A stretch of DNA of 64,000 bases from Leuctra nigra (lineage: Eukaryota; Arthropoda; Insecta; Plecoptera; Leuctridae). The stretch covers positions 18,259,705 through 18,323,704 of the forward strand of contig OW203769.1 in the NCBI GenBank assembly GCA_934045905.1, written 5' to 3'. Positions 54,501 to 58,361 of this stretch are shown here, piece by piece (positions within the stretch are counted from its first letter, which is position 1; each line of letters opens with the position of its first letter). The position numbers and the translations under genes were made by a program. Under the pieces are notes generated by a model, which saw only the letters and a program-made list of their open reading frames with translations, was not told the origin of the DNA and did no database searches.

Positions 54501-55216
54501 TCTACAAACCAGCAAATTGCATTCAGTTATAATGTTTGAATAAATTGAAAATTAAACTTGCGTACCAACACAGTATTCGTTTGATGACCGCGTGTAACCG
54601 AAGAGAACTTTTGCTGGACTCGTATTTAGTATCAGCAGTTTCAGAATTAAATACAGCTATGCTTCTACTTTTACTGATATTATTAAACATAGCAAGTTTA
54701 AGGAATTTTGTATTTATTTGAACATCTTACAGTTTATGGCACCTTCTTAAGTTCATTCCGATAATTCCTCTCCAGTCTCCACTTCTTTACCCTTCCCGTG
54801 ACCCTCCTGGCAGCAATCTTATGGATCCTCTCAAGGGCTTCCATTTCATTCTGCCTATACGGATCCCACATTGCTCCCACATATTCCAATTAAGGGCGCA
54901 AAATGGCCTTGTAGGCTTGGTTCTTCATTACTACACTCGATCCATGTTTAGATTTAGTTATGGTGAGGATGTTTGAGCATACACGAGCATCATAAGTAGA
55001 GTGCTTGGAATGATTTTTAAACAAAATTGGAGTACGAATAGCTAGATAATCATATATAGATGTAGCTTCTCATAAACTAGCACTGACGTCACGAATGTTG
55101 CAGACATCGTGCGGGAGATCTTGGAGACGCGCGCAGAGATCTACAGAGTGATGAGCGAGGAGGAGGAGAAACATCTGAACCTCGGCAGCTCCGAGGACGA
55201 CGACGTCAAGCCCTGA
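15318..55216 (+). CDS. Rsph3: Radial spoke head protein 3 (RSPH3)
   Basis: RSPH3 is the backbone protein of axonemal radial spokes in motile cilia and flagella, and an A-kinase anchor; in an insect it should act in sperm tails. Exons in phase: exon 1 (nine alternative copies, 15318-16666), 48544-48616, 49665-49709, 51782-51946, 52569-52706, 53616-53807, 53981-54089, 54270-54356 and 55104-55216 (TGA), about 345 residues. Family signatures in order: YSYSSQPRPARARPKYRD, NNLMFDRRVVRGSTYA, ARQQEAKRRA, VQTERCLEE, EVSTQIY, CDFDTEV, the amphipathic TLEQALLEVMQEEELAEL, GYLEDSLPTVIEGLRDAG, GFLSWLQSEV and an acidic tail. Every junction is GT-AG with consistent phase. Oddities: intron 1 is about 32 kb, there is a 45-nt extra exon, and about 30 residues of the vertebrate coiled coil between the helix and the C-terminal domain are absent. 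Confidence 0.93.
16551..16666 (+). CDS. Rsph3: Rsph3 exon 1, copy 9 (proximal to the large intron)
   Basis: Last of the nine copies. It carries the private silent change GGG for GGA in the GDGV codons and the CGA and CACACT variants shared with copy 1. Its donor GTGAGT opens the intron of about 32 kb to exon 2 at 48544. Split codon CT plus A gives Leu, then ELPYNN. Confidence 0.8.
16700..16860 (+). mobile_element. tRNA-derived SINE, 3' part
   Basis: It matches the tail of the family in plus orientation: CACATTCCCACCTTCCATCC, then ATCTCTTCACCATCGTCTCC, CATAATCATTCATCCGTCG and GACGTTAAACATCGCTG. The tRNA head is absent. Confidence 0.65.
17015..18508 (+). mobile_element. Composite foldback element, copy 1: body
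   Basis: It begins CTAGTGGAGCGGTCGCTCCA (a hairpin tip) followed by CAGCCAAGTCGTAC and runs to the foldback at 18509. The inverted copy at 30857-31775 has the same end and the same internal order (paragraph about CGAGCTATGGCCCACCC, GAGGGCCGTGAAAACAG). Inside are about four diverged units of about 270 bp, each with CCGCCATTTTGAAACCGGAAG, GACGTCATATCTC and GCGCCAAACGATTC (near 17465, 17740, 18005, 18270). An (AAT)n run is at 17288-17315. No ORF resembles a transposase. Confidence 0.7.
18509..18908. mobile_element. Foldback, copy 1: arms 158/156 bp, loop about 86 bp
   Basis: The left arm 18509-18666 and right arm 18753-18908 are reverse complements except for one base of an A run and one T/A mismatch. 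Arms run from CCCCATAAAA to CTTGGCGCATCG at the loop. It would fold into one long hairpin as RNA or single-stranded DNA. It forms the inner or 3' end of the composite element. Confidence 0.9.
19130..19295. mobile_element. hAT-like MITE fragment (ACGCGCCTG end)
   Basis: It carries AAAACGCCCTGCGGG twice (19141, 19227) and the terminus TACGCGCCTG at 19287-19296, as in the 9493-9828 element. The left end is not resolved. Confidence 0.4.
19624..20056. mobile_element. Long-TIR MITE, arms about 190 bp
   Basis: The left arm (CGGAAGCGAACGG, ATCGCACGGTTCGTCAGAGC, ..., ACCTCAAAGTGTTAAATACG) and the right arm 19867-20056 are reverse complements with a few changes. The centre is an AT-rich duplicated TAAATACGATTATTTTTAG. 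A diverged relative is at 52018-52290. Confidence 0.85.
20332..21001. mobile_element. hAT-like poly(C) MITE with perfect 8-bp target duplication
   Basis: The termini CAAGGGCGTATTCAGGA and TCCTGGATACGCCCTTG are inverted repeats. The flanking 8-mer GAGTTAGA is identical at 20324-20331 and 21002-21009, diagnostic of hAT-type insertion. Poly(C) runs lie at 20369-20382 and 20965-20975, each about 35 bp from an end. An inner element (20558-20778) splits it. No transposase ORF. Confidence 0.8.
20558..20778. mobile_element. Small MITE nested in the poly(C) element
   Basis: The ends GTACACTCCCCCAAATA (left) and TATTTGGGGGAGTGTAC (right) are perfect inverted repeats. The 11197-11600 relative lacks this piece, giving an empty site. 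The interior (CCTTGACAATCAATCCTTG, AATCAGAGCTCACCTA) is related to sequence at 290-350 and 47755-47880. Confidence 0.75.
21440..21680. repeat. Paired poly(C) runs
   Basis: C runs at about 21457-21476 and 21633-21662 (about 30 bases) flank 150 bp without further similarity seen. The apparent minus-strand ORFs here are Gly-rich artefacts of the runs. Probably another member of the poly(C) MITE families. Confidence 0.6.
22330..22463. mobile_element. MITE fragment, GCTCGGCCG family, copy B
   Basis: It carries TTGTTGCAGGCACTTTTTTG, GCGATTGGAGACAAAATGGG, TTGACGAAATGATTT and ACTTAGGGTTATCACTTGGT, and is cut off by the foldback that starts at 22464. Confidence 0.55.
22464..22758. mobile_element. Long-TIR MITE, arms about 105 bp
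   Basis: Left GCGGCCACTACTTTTTCTTT ... AAATCTGTGCCTCTAGTGC and right GCACTAGAGGCACAGATTTA ... AAAGTAGGGGCCACC are inverted repeats about an AT-rich centre. It is inserted at the end of the copy B fragment. Confidence 0.75.
23087..24300. repeat. Dispersed repeat block, inverted copy of 340-2330
   Basis: 23350-24300 is the reverse complement of the left-edge repeat and has two copies of the motif CTCGNTTATCAACGCGTT about 300 bp apart (23950, 24247). The piece at 23087-23340 (GCGAGTGGAGCGAGCTTC, then CAACGGATCGATCTGAAATT) looks like part of another dispersed family. Confidence 0.55.
24301..25336. other. Rsph3 intron 1, AT-rich, no feature recognised
   Basis: No exon, RNA gene or clear repeat end is visible. 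The short minus-strand ORF at 24780-25100 has no domain features and AT-driven composition. Confidence 0.4.
25337..25741. mobile_element. MITE (CCCCATTTACACGGTG family) containing a LINE-like tail
   Basis: The ends GACCCATTTACACGGTATAA and CACCGTGTAAATGGGGCTTT are inverted repeats shared with the short element at 57892-58048. Inside, 25440-25700 ends with GATACAAATAAAGGCTTAAT and (AAAT/AAT)n, the look of a non-LTR retrotransposon 3' end, so a LINE probably inserted into the MITE. Confidence 0.65.
26085..26456. mobile_element. MITE, GCTCGGCCG family, copy C
   Basis: Left GCAGGCATTTTTTTTTGATAC, inner inverted passages (GATTAGATAACAGACAAACTT and TCTTTTATCTAATCATGAT), right end CGGCCGAGCGCTTGCACCACC. 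The whole is close to a long imperfect palindrome. Confidence 0.65.
26724..26837 (-). CDS. Possible orphan exon, phase 1-1, 114 nt
   Basis: A CpG-rich block on the minus strand is bounded by an acceptor (TTGAAAGTACAG) and a donor (GCACAG then GTCAGT). Only one frame is open; it starts and ends in phase 1 (2 + 37 x 3 + 1 nt). It reads NIACDGGVLSRADKEPG, AVCKSEFRWRQGQAGSR. No family is recognised. It lies antisense within the Rsph3 large intron with no partner exon found, so it could be an exon of a nested gene, a pseudo-exon or chance. Confidence 0.3.
26960..28840. other. Rsph3 intron 1, repeat remnants
   Basis: No exon seen. 27860-28200 holds pieces of the poly(C/G) hAT-like family: CGCCCTGCAGGGCG-type blocks near 27890-27910, a G run at 28146-28164 and a C run at 28178-28189. 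Confidence 0.45.
28841..28995. other. GC-rich island of unknown role
   Basis: A 150-bp block with many CpG (CGACGACGTCCAGCAGTGG, GCGTCGTCCCGCG) stands out from AT-rich surroundings. One plus frame is open for 63 codons but shows no domain. It may be an exon of an unknown transcript, a promoter or a transferred fragment. Confidence 0.3.
29228..29347. mobile_element. Small hairpin MITE, about 120 bp
   Basis: Left GCGTATTCTAGAACG ... CAATTCCATTCTGATGGAAT; right ATTCCATCAGAATTGG ... GTTCTAGAATACGGCC. The arms are about 50 bp and pair well. Confidence 0.75.
29348..30478. other. Rsph3 intron 1, no feature recognised
   Basis: AT-rich sequence without exon-like composition or clear repeats. Confidence 0.4.
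30479..30856. mobile_element. Foldback, copy 2: arms 157/157 bp, perfect stem
   Basis: The left arm 30479-30635 and right arm 30700-30856 appear to be exact reverse complements of equal length, with a 64-bp loop. Shared with copy 1: CCCCATAAAA ends, CAGCCAAGTCTCTT, CAAGTCAAAACTT and CTTGGCGCATCG at the loop. Where copy 2 differs from copy 1, both arms carry the change. Confidence 0.92.
30857..31775 (-). mobile_element. Composite foldback element, copy 2: body
   Basis: Read on the minus strand it runs from the hairpin tip GTGGAGCGGTCGCTCCAC (31743-31760) and CAGCCAAGTCGTACC through the GAGGGCCGTGAAAACAG block and about two CCGGAAGTGACGTCATATCTC units to the foldback. It is shorter than copy 1 because it has fewer internal units. 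Confidence 0.7.
31776..32981. other. Rsph3 intron 1, no feature recognised
   Basis: AT-rich; no exon, RNA gene or repeat ends. Short minus-strand ORFs near 32210-32543 lack coding features. Confidence 0.4.
32982..33752 (+). CDS. Unidentified coding exon or gene in the Rsph3 intron; possible alternative N-terminal exon
   Basis: An open frame of 256 codons starts at ATG 32982 (or the in-frame ATG at 33027, after an acceptor-like CTCCAACCCAG) and ends with TAA at 33750-33752. GC-rich coding composition contrasts sharply with the flanks. The product is soluble: a Ser/Ala-rich start, an acidic stretch (LHEDDLDVEERN, then GDGDEGIGSGEDA), a Lys/Glu-rich probable helix (LLKEKLMNLTKVRNEAEKF), a KRPIFMSTVKQGTFLEPPP segment and a basic end. 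The end, LLYSFSSRPRVVEPAKAKPR, resembles the Rsph3 exon 1 peptide GVYSYSSQPRPARARPKYR. A donor at CAG/GTTCTT (33704) is possible, but its phase 0 does not fit Rsph3 exon 2. It could be a separate one-exon gene, an alternative Rsph3 start needing another exon, or a paralogous fragment. No family recognised. Confidence 0.7.
   Translation: MIPRERILQPSYRTAMPLSPRDRVSTGASSAATSDLAFTILHEDDLDVEERNPGDGDEGIGSGEDARKSDSPPSEIQTLNANLLKEKLMNLTKVRNEAEKFHDSLNQKKREIDKPELQRKYHQQCHQPYKRSEEKMLNAKKLNNAAVTKQSRPPCKIKHINNNDSKRPIFMSTVKQGTFLEPPPEIAYLLGLGSLTTSTGGSNNSLNSSRDRHQQQTLLYSFSSRPRVVEPAKAKPRVRRQVLACAQSLLPSVTKQ
33868..34153 (-). mobile_element. tRNA-derived SINE, most complete copy
   Basis: Read on the minus strand, the head has a pol III A box (TGGCTGAGTGGTAACGC, about 34147-34131) and B box (GGATTCGATTC, about 34104-34094) spaced as in tRNA genes. 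The body follows (GCGGCCGTCCTTCCTGAC, GGTTTTTTCATGGTTTTCCC, CTAATAGGCCACGACC, CATAATCATTCATCCGTCG) and the tail GCGACGTTAAGTCCCAGAC. Other copies are at 1436, 9085, 16700 and 36086. The tetranucleotide run (CCAT)n lies nearby at 33804-33822. Confidence 0.85.
34391..34797. mobile_element. Long-TIR MITE, arms about 195 bp
   Basis: The outer ends TATTAAGAGGGCTGCTGAGT and ACCCAGTCGTCTTAAT pair. The arms continue through GAAGAGTTTTTTAATCGAT, ACCAATGTAATTGTTAA, ACGAGTATTCAGAACAGTTC and TTTTGTCCAACAG to a short centre at about 34597-34610. Only a few mismatches. Confidence 0.9.
34798..36085. other. Rsph3 intron 1, no feature recognised
   Basis: No exon-like or repeat-like structure apparent; small ORFs here have no domain features. 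Confidence 0.4.
36086..36600 (+). mobile_element. tRNA-derived SINE interrupted by a MITE
   Basis: Left piece 36086-36109 (ATTCCCGCGGCCGTCCTTCC) and right piece 36440-36600 (TATAATGGTTTTCC, CTATAGGCCACGGCG, CACCGTCCATCCCTACC, GCAGAATAGTTCGACGTTG) follow each other in the intact SINE. The 330-bp gap is the MITE described separately. Confidence 0.7.
36110..36439. mobile_element. MITE nested in the SINE
   Basis: The termini AAAGTTCGTTCACGATAAGAA and the complement of AATTCTAATCGTGAATGAACTTT are inverted repeats of about 22 bp. The interior is AT-rich with no ORF. Confidence 0.7.
36601..39483. other. Rsph3 intron 1, mostly unannotatable
   Basis: AT-rich. A CpG-richer block at 38860-39030 (CGCACCTAGCGGGTTCAGCG, GTCGATGTTGACCGGACGTG) is the only departure, with no open frame of note; it may be a regulatory or transposon-derived piece. 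Confidence 0.4.
39484..39624 (+). CDS. Small ORF, 46 codons, protein-like composition
   Basis: ATG at 39484, TAA at 39622. Reads MKLVEDRDPTRLEAEGHRQR, then LLSWGLMNAKPGELLFQALP and EVVLNP. Charged/hydrophobic alternation and low AT for the region look like a decayed exon rather than random intron. No family recognised; a transposon remnant or pseudogene fragment is as likely as a gene. Confidence 0.25.
   Translation: MKLVEDRDPTRLEAEGHRQRLLSWGLMNAKPGELLFQALPEVVLNP
40222..40737. mobile_element. MITE, GCTCGGCCG family, copy D
   Basis: Left TCTAGCGCTCGGCCGTTGTG, inner GATTGGAGACCAAACAAGTC and ACTTAGGGTTATCACTTGGT, mirrored by CCCTAAGTTTGTCTTTCATCT, right end TCGCGCTTTCACCACCTTAA. Confidence 0.65.
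41076..42015. mobile_element. Large foldback: arms 414/412 bp, 114-bp purine-rich loop
   Basis: The arms 41076-41489 and 41604-42015 are nearly perfect reverse complements (differences include A-run length and ATTATTG/AGTAACTG near 41220/41870). The loop is a purine tract rich in GAAGAAG. The loop-proximal end of each arm is CTTGGCGCATTG, matching the CTTGGCGCATCG of the two smaller foldbacks. The small ORFs seen in the arms are by-products. Confidence 0.93.
42016..44562. other. Rsph3 intron 1, sparse repeats
   Basis: A copy of the GGAACTAG repeat lies at 42455-42600 (TTTTGGAAGGCAATATAACT, GAACTGGAACTAGTTCC), related to 55640-55810. (AT)n is at 43338-43352 and a G run at 44007-44018. No exon recognised. 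Confidence 0.45.
44763..44836 (-). tRNA. tRNA-Arg(ACG)-like pseudogene or SINE head
   Basis: On the minus strand it starts CGTCCTGGTGGCGCAATGGA (like tRNA-Arg, A-box region), has a wobble-paired anticodon arm with loop TTACGGT (anticodon ACG), and a good T arm CGCCGG-TTCGATA-CCGGC. Acceptor-stem pairing has mismatches and no CCA-processing context is apparent, so it is probably a tRNA-derived repeat. The body may continue to about 44570 (minus). Confidence 0.5.
45103..45179 (-). tRNA. tRNA-like pseudogene or SINE head
   Basis: Minus strand: A-box-like AATAGCTGAATTATCGG and B box GGGTTCGATTCCCG within 75 bp. The T arm is intact; the acceptor stem does not pair fully. A (TTTTTTTT) run follows downstream. 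Best read as a decayed tRNA or SINE head. Confidence 0.45.
45248..45580. repeat. CACTTCCGGT-type repeat ending in (CCAG)n
   Basis: Contains CACTTCCGGTTTGAAAATTT and CACTTCCGGTCAAAATATTT, recalling the units of the composite foldback element, and ends in about nine copies of CCAG (45536-45571). Confidence 0.5.
45861..45975 (-). mobile_element. 5S-derived SINE, body fragment
   Basis: Reverse complement of the 10200-10400 body: GACGACCTCCCTCCACCTGT, TATCAGTCTCTCGACGG, GGAGGCCCGTGCTGTGAATG, then TTCGGATAGGACGTTAAGCC. The 5S head is missing. Confidence 0.75.
46255..47592. mobile_element. MITE, GCTCGGCCG family, copy E, split by another MITE
   Basis: Left part 46255-46427 (TTAAGGTGCTGCGAGCGCGA ... 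TTGTTGCAGGCACTTTTTTG) and right part 47237-47592 (ending TTCTAAAACGGCCGAACGCTT) are continuous in copies C and D. The 810-bp gap is a separate element. Confidence 0.7.
46428..47236. mobile_element. Long-TIR DNA element nested in copy E
   Basis: Inverted termini of about 195 bp: AGTACTAGAGTGCCACGCCC, TTCCGGAGGCTTTTTCAAAA, ATTGCTGGTCATTTTTAAAC, AATATTATGTCGACACATCT on the left, and the complements ending CACGCCCACTAG-reverse and CTCTAGTACTCTA on the right. The unpaired centre (about 400 bp) has no transposase. Confidence 0.85.
47593..48543. other. Rsph3 intron 1, 3' end
   Basis: Contains a relative of the small MITE interior (47755-47890, CCTTGACAATCGATCTCTG). It ends with a strong pyrimidine tract (GTTGTTTTCTTCTGTTTGCAG) before exon 2. 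Confidence 0.6.
48544..48616 (+). CDS. Rsph3: Rsph3 exon 2
   Basis: Acceptor CTTCTGTTTGCAG, donor CCG/GTCAGT. The first base completes the Leu codon left by exon 1; then ELPYNNLMFDRRVVRGSTYA and QPIP follow. The DRRVVRG block is the most conserved motif at the N-terminal end of the radial spoke 3 family. It ends in phase 0. Confidence 0.93.
48617..49664. other. Rsph3 intron 2 with an internal tandem repeat
   Basis: Three diverged copies of a block of about 300 bp begin near 48740, 49020 and 49335 (GAGGTCTTGAAAACTT..., ACAAAATTACAAATGGTGGC, AGGTGTCGGATTTAA...). No ORF. Confidence 0.65.
49665..49709 (+). CDS. Rsph3: Rsph3 exon 3, 45-nt extra exon
   Basis: Acceptor TGTTGTTTACAG, donor CAG/GTCAGT, phase 0-0, 15 codons: PRWNPYFGYAKLLSQ. 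Vertebrate RSPH3 goes almost directly from the STYA region to the RQQEARR helix, so this exon is an insertion or a cassette exon. Support is splice-site and phase evidence only. Confidence 0.6.
50285..50365 (+). tRNA. tRNA-like SINE head or pseudogene in Rsph3 intron 3
   Basis: GGCGATTAGCTCAGGTGGTA (A box) and CCCGGTTCTAAATCCC (B box) are spaced as in a tRNA, but the 3' acceptor strand does not pair with the 5' one. A decayed tRNA-derived element is the best reading. Confidence 0.5.
51157..51645. mobile_element. Long-TIR MITE in Rsph3 intron 3, followed by (GTGCCA)n
   Basis: Left TTGTTGCCAGCATCGGGCGG and right CCGCCCGATACTGGCAACA pair. The arms continue to CGGTCATAACTTTACACCTA / AGGAGCAAAGTTATGACAG (about 180 bp). 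The centre has a threefold CGTCGCTCGTC. A GTGCCA microsatellite lies at about 51646-51675. Confidence 0.85.
51782..51946 (+). CDS. Rsph3: Rsph3 exon 4
   Basis: Acceptor GACGCAG, donor GAG/GTGAGC, 55 codons, phase 0-0. EEAAVARQQEAKRRAMSRRR is the basic helix that in other RSPH3 proteins reads RQQEARRRALARKR; HATVQTERCLEE matches the VDVQTELYLEE block. Confidence 0.95.
52018..52290. mobile_element. Long-TIR MITE in Rsph3 intron 4
   Basis: Left GCTCGCACCAACAAAATTT ... CTCACTTTTCTAAACAAGGC ... CACGACCTTAAAGTGTTA; right GAGGCCGTACAGAGGTCG ... TTAGAAAAGTGAGTTCG ... CTGTTGGTGTGAGG. A diverged relative of 19624-20056. Confidence 0.75.
52569..52706 (+). CDS. Rsph3: Rsph3 exon 5
   Basis: Acceptor GGCTGCAG, donor GAC/GTGAGT, 46 codons, phase 0-0. 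GREIGCQADV corresponds to the EVDMECQTD block and GQEVSTQIYPGD to GKDVATQILEG of other RSPH3 proteins. Confidence 0.93.
53028..53200 (+). mobile_element. 5S-derived SINE, body fragment, in Rsph3 intron 5
   Basis: Begins inside the 5S C-box region (GGTTGGATAAGTGACCATTC) and continues through GGGTCAGAGAGACTGGGGTG, GTTATCAGTCTCTGGACGG and TTGGGATGGGACGTTAAAC. The tail is not resolved. Confidence 0.75.
53616..53807 (+). CDS. Rsph3: Rsph3 exon 6
   Basis: Acceptor CATGTTGCAG, donor GAG/GTATTG, 64 codons, phase 0-0. LCDFDTEVAGLLLELAGG, then TLEQALLEVMQEEELAEL, the amphipathic helix associated with kinase anchoring in the family, then the start of the coiled coil (EVDRLRRQ). The coiled coil stops here; vertebrate proteins continue for about 30 more residues. 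Confidence 0.95.
53981..54089 (+). CDS. Rsph3: Rsph3 exon 7
   Basis: Acceptor TTCCGCTAG, donor AGAG/GTCAGC, ends in phase 1. LLSEGYLEDSLPTVIEGLRD AGF matches the family block RYLADLLPSVFGSLRDSGYF. Confidence 0.93.
54270..54356 (+). CDS. Rsph3: Rsph3 exon 8
   Basis: Acceptor GTGTCTTCAG, donor ACGG/GTATGA, phase 1 to 1. GEAGFLSWLQSEVSNEL matches IGFLPWLMNEVEKTM of the family. Confidence 0.93.
55104..55216 (+). CDS. Rsph3: Rsph3 exon 9 (C-terminus)
   Basis: Acceptor AATGTTGCAG, two bases complete an Asp codon. DIVREILETRAEIYRVMSEE EEK, then an acidic tail (SSEDDD) and TGA at 55214-55216. Corresponds to the MLIREVVEKR block; shorter C-terminal tail than in vertebrates. Confidence 0.93.
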
Positions 55217-56107
55217 TCACGTGACGCCTGGTAACACATCTAGTTGTAATGCAATGCGACCGTTCTTCGTTCATGGGAAGAATATAAGATGTGTCAATAC
55301 TTAAAAACATTTTCATACCTTTTCCTGCATTCTTCTAATCATACAATGTACATTAGTTCTAGCTGCTATTATGGTCAGTTGAGGAGGAACTAGTTCTAGA
55401 ATTAGAACTAGTAAACTAGTTACCAGTTTCCTTTATTTTTAAAGGAAATTAGGAACTAAAAAGTTCCTTTTTGTAGGGAACTAGGAACTTATTTTACGTC
55501 TTATAATGGTTTGCACAGAATTTATAATGAATAACTACTTAATCATGCATTTTTTGTGTCTACCTAAATTTACCTGATTTCTGAAATTATATACATGTTC
55601 GCTTTGCTCACTCAGTTTAGAGGCTCCCAGATAGTTAAAAAAATTCTGATGTTTTTTGGAGGGCAATGGAACTTAAAAGGAACATGTTAGTTCCTTTGGT
55701 CACTTTCCAGTTCCCTTATTTCAATGAAACTAGGAACTGGAACTAGTTCATTTTTGTTCAAAGGAACTATAGAACTGGAACTAGTTCATTTCTTTTAGGA
55801 ACTTCCCCAACACTGAGTATGATCCCAGAACGTCCAAATCCGCTCTTGTTCAGTGATATGATTCAATTTGCTACGGTCCTGGACTGAACAATTACGTCTG
55901 TACCTCAGAGATAGAAGGCCCGATTACAATTTTGTTTTCGATTTGGCGTTGTCACTCTCGTTCGAAAAAGGTCATTTCAATTGTTTGACCACAGTCAATA
56001 AACAGTTTTATTGAATTATTATATCGCACAATCCATTACAGAATGTGTTTGGATGAATTAGGAAATACATGTTATTGAGCTCACCTCAAGAATCATTGAA
56101 ATTGACT

Positions 56108-56252
56108 TCTGGAAACGGATCCACAAAGAGAGATTCTACAGAATCCCAGAGCCCAGAGATTTTGATTGATTGATATTTTATTTAAAGTCAAAGTTAATCA
56201 AAATCTCTGTGATTCTGTAGAATTTCTCTTTGTAAATCCGCTTCCTGGTCTT
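56108..56252. mobile_element. Small hairpin MITE, about 145 bp
   Basis: Left CTTCTGGAAACGGATCCACA ... GATTCTACAGAATC ... CAGAGATTTTGATT; right AATCAAAATCTCTGTGATTC ... TTGTAAATCCGCTTCCTGG. A clear inverted repeat with a short AT loop. Confidence 0.7.
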
Positions 56253-57891
56253 CTACAGTTCGTTTTTCTTATGTTTGAACTCTCTACAGACCGAGACACC
56301 GAGTTGTTCTGTAAGGCCGAGAAAGACAACATTGCAAGGTGAGCGCGCAATGAAGTCTTTCTCGGCCTAGCAGAACAACTGACTGTGGCTCCATCTGGTG
56401 AGAGTTCATACAGTAAAAAAACAGACTGTATCTCAGAGGCACTGAAATAAAATCATAGAATATGCTTAGCACAAAGAGTTCATTGACCTCTCTGTTTCTA
56501 GATGTCCTTCCACGGCTGGGCGGAGGTCGACGCAGATCTACTGAGCAGCTGTCATGGCGACCACAGATTAGCAAGAGTCAGAGTGAAGACTCATGAAGGA
56601 CGTCGACATAGCTGACGGGAGGTGGGAAAACCTTCACAAACAGACGGCCAAGACAAGAATACTAAAAGTTGACTGATTGTGGAAAGTAGTTGTGTCTTAA
56701 TTAGGAACGAGTGACATTTCTACGAAATAAATAGGAATCTCAGTGGCGTTGCGGACTAAATTTAAAAGCGGCATATTTAATGTTAGTTTTGTGTAAAACA
56801 AATTATTTTAGACCCGGTTGTATAATCGTTTCAGGAAATATAACAAAATCACAATGATAAACGAATTATCATGCAATTGTCAGACATATGATGTTTCAAC
56901 TATAAGGAATTCACCCTTCAACTTTTATTTTATATTTCTAGATCTGTGATTTAAAGCATTCTTTCTTCAAAGGAAAGATGTAGGTACTTGAATGCGGTAG
57001 CTCTAGTAGCTTCCCGCCAAAGGAAAGCTCAAATTAAGAGATAATGCATTCGTTGTGTAATGTGAATCGATTATAATCATGGAGTTTAAAGATTTCTCAA
57101 ATCCTGAGATCATTTTCTATGTACAACTTTTAAATTATATTTTAAAACTACCGCCTTGATCAAGAGTCTAGTGCAATTTTATTATCAACATGATTAGATC
57201 AGTTCTATCAGCTTGCAGTATACGAGAATACTATACTATTAGAGCAATAGATTTTTAAATTCATCGAAATATGCAGATGTTTCCTAGAAAGTACATAGAA
57301 TTATTGTCGTGAAAATAAGTTTTTTATTGTACTTCTCAAAGAAAGAGTTCTATGAAATATACAGCTTTAATTCTTGAAGTGAGTTGGTATCCGTCCAATA
57401 GATGATAAGTAAATCAAAGCTATGTCCATTATAATAGTACTTTATTATATCAACTATGTACACAAGACCAGTAGACAATAAATATTATATTATTATACCA
57501 AGAGTTATTATTTACGTCGCCACTCTGCATGAGTGGTAAACGGATATATCATTGTAAAGTGTGAGAATTAGCACAGAAGCTTTTAATTGTTTATGATATT
57601 TTGCCACTGAGAATGGAATTCATAAAGGCAAAAGTACAACAGGCTTGGGAACCATAAACTACATTATTCTTTAATTGTGCAATACAAAGATCACGTTTTT
57701 CTTGACAACATTTTATTATTACTTATTTTATTGTAGGTTGAAAACCCTGTCTTAATTTCTTTTACAAAGCTGAATTAACATGCAGTCTTTAAAATTGTAT
57801 ATCAAGATCCAGTTTTAATCAAACAATACGAACATGTTTTAATGAAAATTATTCAAGTAAATTTGTAAATTTGTAAATTTGGCAGTAAAGC

Positions 57892-58048
57892 CCCATTTAC
57901 ACGGTGCAATTTCTTGAACAACTTCTGTGACACAGAGGTTCTGCTCGTGCGCAGTATCACTTTTGAGATGATAAAGGGAATCTGCACATGTGCAGAACTT
58001 TTGTGACACAGAAGTTGTTCAAGTAATTACACCGTGTAAATGGGGCTT
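57892..58048. mobile_element. MITE with TAA flanks (PIF/Harbinger-like)
   Basis: Termini AGCCCCATTTACACGGTG and CACCGTGTAAATGGGGCT are perfect inverted repeats, flanked by TAA on both sides, as for the three-base target duplication of PIF/Harbinger. The arms extend about 70 bp (TTGAACAACTTCTGTGACAC). Same termini as 25337-25741. Confidence 0.8.
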
Positions 58049-58280
58049 AACATCTCGATTCTTGTTTTCATTTAGTTTTCCTGTTGATGTGATTTAATAC
58101 GTTAAATTTGTCTTGATCTTGAGTCATGATTCAAAACAATATTGTTCCATATAAAAAACACAAGTTCTAAATTACAAGTGGAAATATTTCACAATCATTA
58201 TTCAAGAGTTTTTTGAGTACACAAAATATTACTCGGTATTAAGTAGGATTATTATTATTTATATCTCCAGTTCCCTGATC

Positions 58281-58361
58281 TTATTTCCCTCGAGTCACGT
58301 GGCCTCGCTTCTTCAACGTAGTGTTGATTGTCATATAGTAGCTGTAGGTGAGATGAGTTAT
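58281..58361 (-). CDS. Odorant receptor exon 8 (C-terminus)
   Basis: 81 nt, 26 codons plus TAA, acceptor CTTCCTACAG. THLTYSYYMTINTTLKK is the usual TM7 ending; an extra basic tail (RGHVTRGK) follows. Confidence 0.92.
   Translation of the reverse strand: MTHLTYSYYMTINTTLKKRGHVTRGK

Larger units (their letters stand above)
55217..58280. other. Convergent intergenic region, Rsph3 / odorant receptor
   Basis: Holds 3' UTRs whose ends I cannot place, GGAACTAG-type repeats (55390-55490 and 55640-55810), a MITE relative (about 55890-56120), a hairpin (56108-56252) and a TIR element (57892-58048). No further exon recognised. Confidence 0.55.
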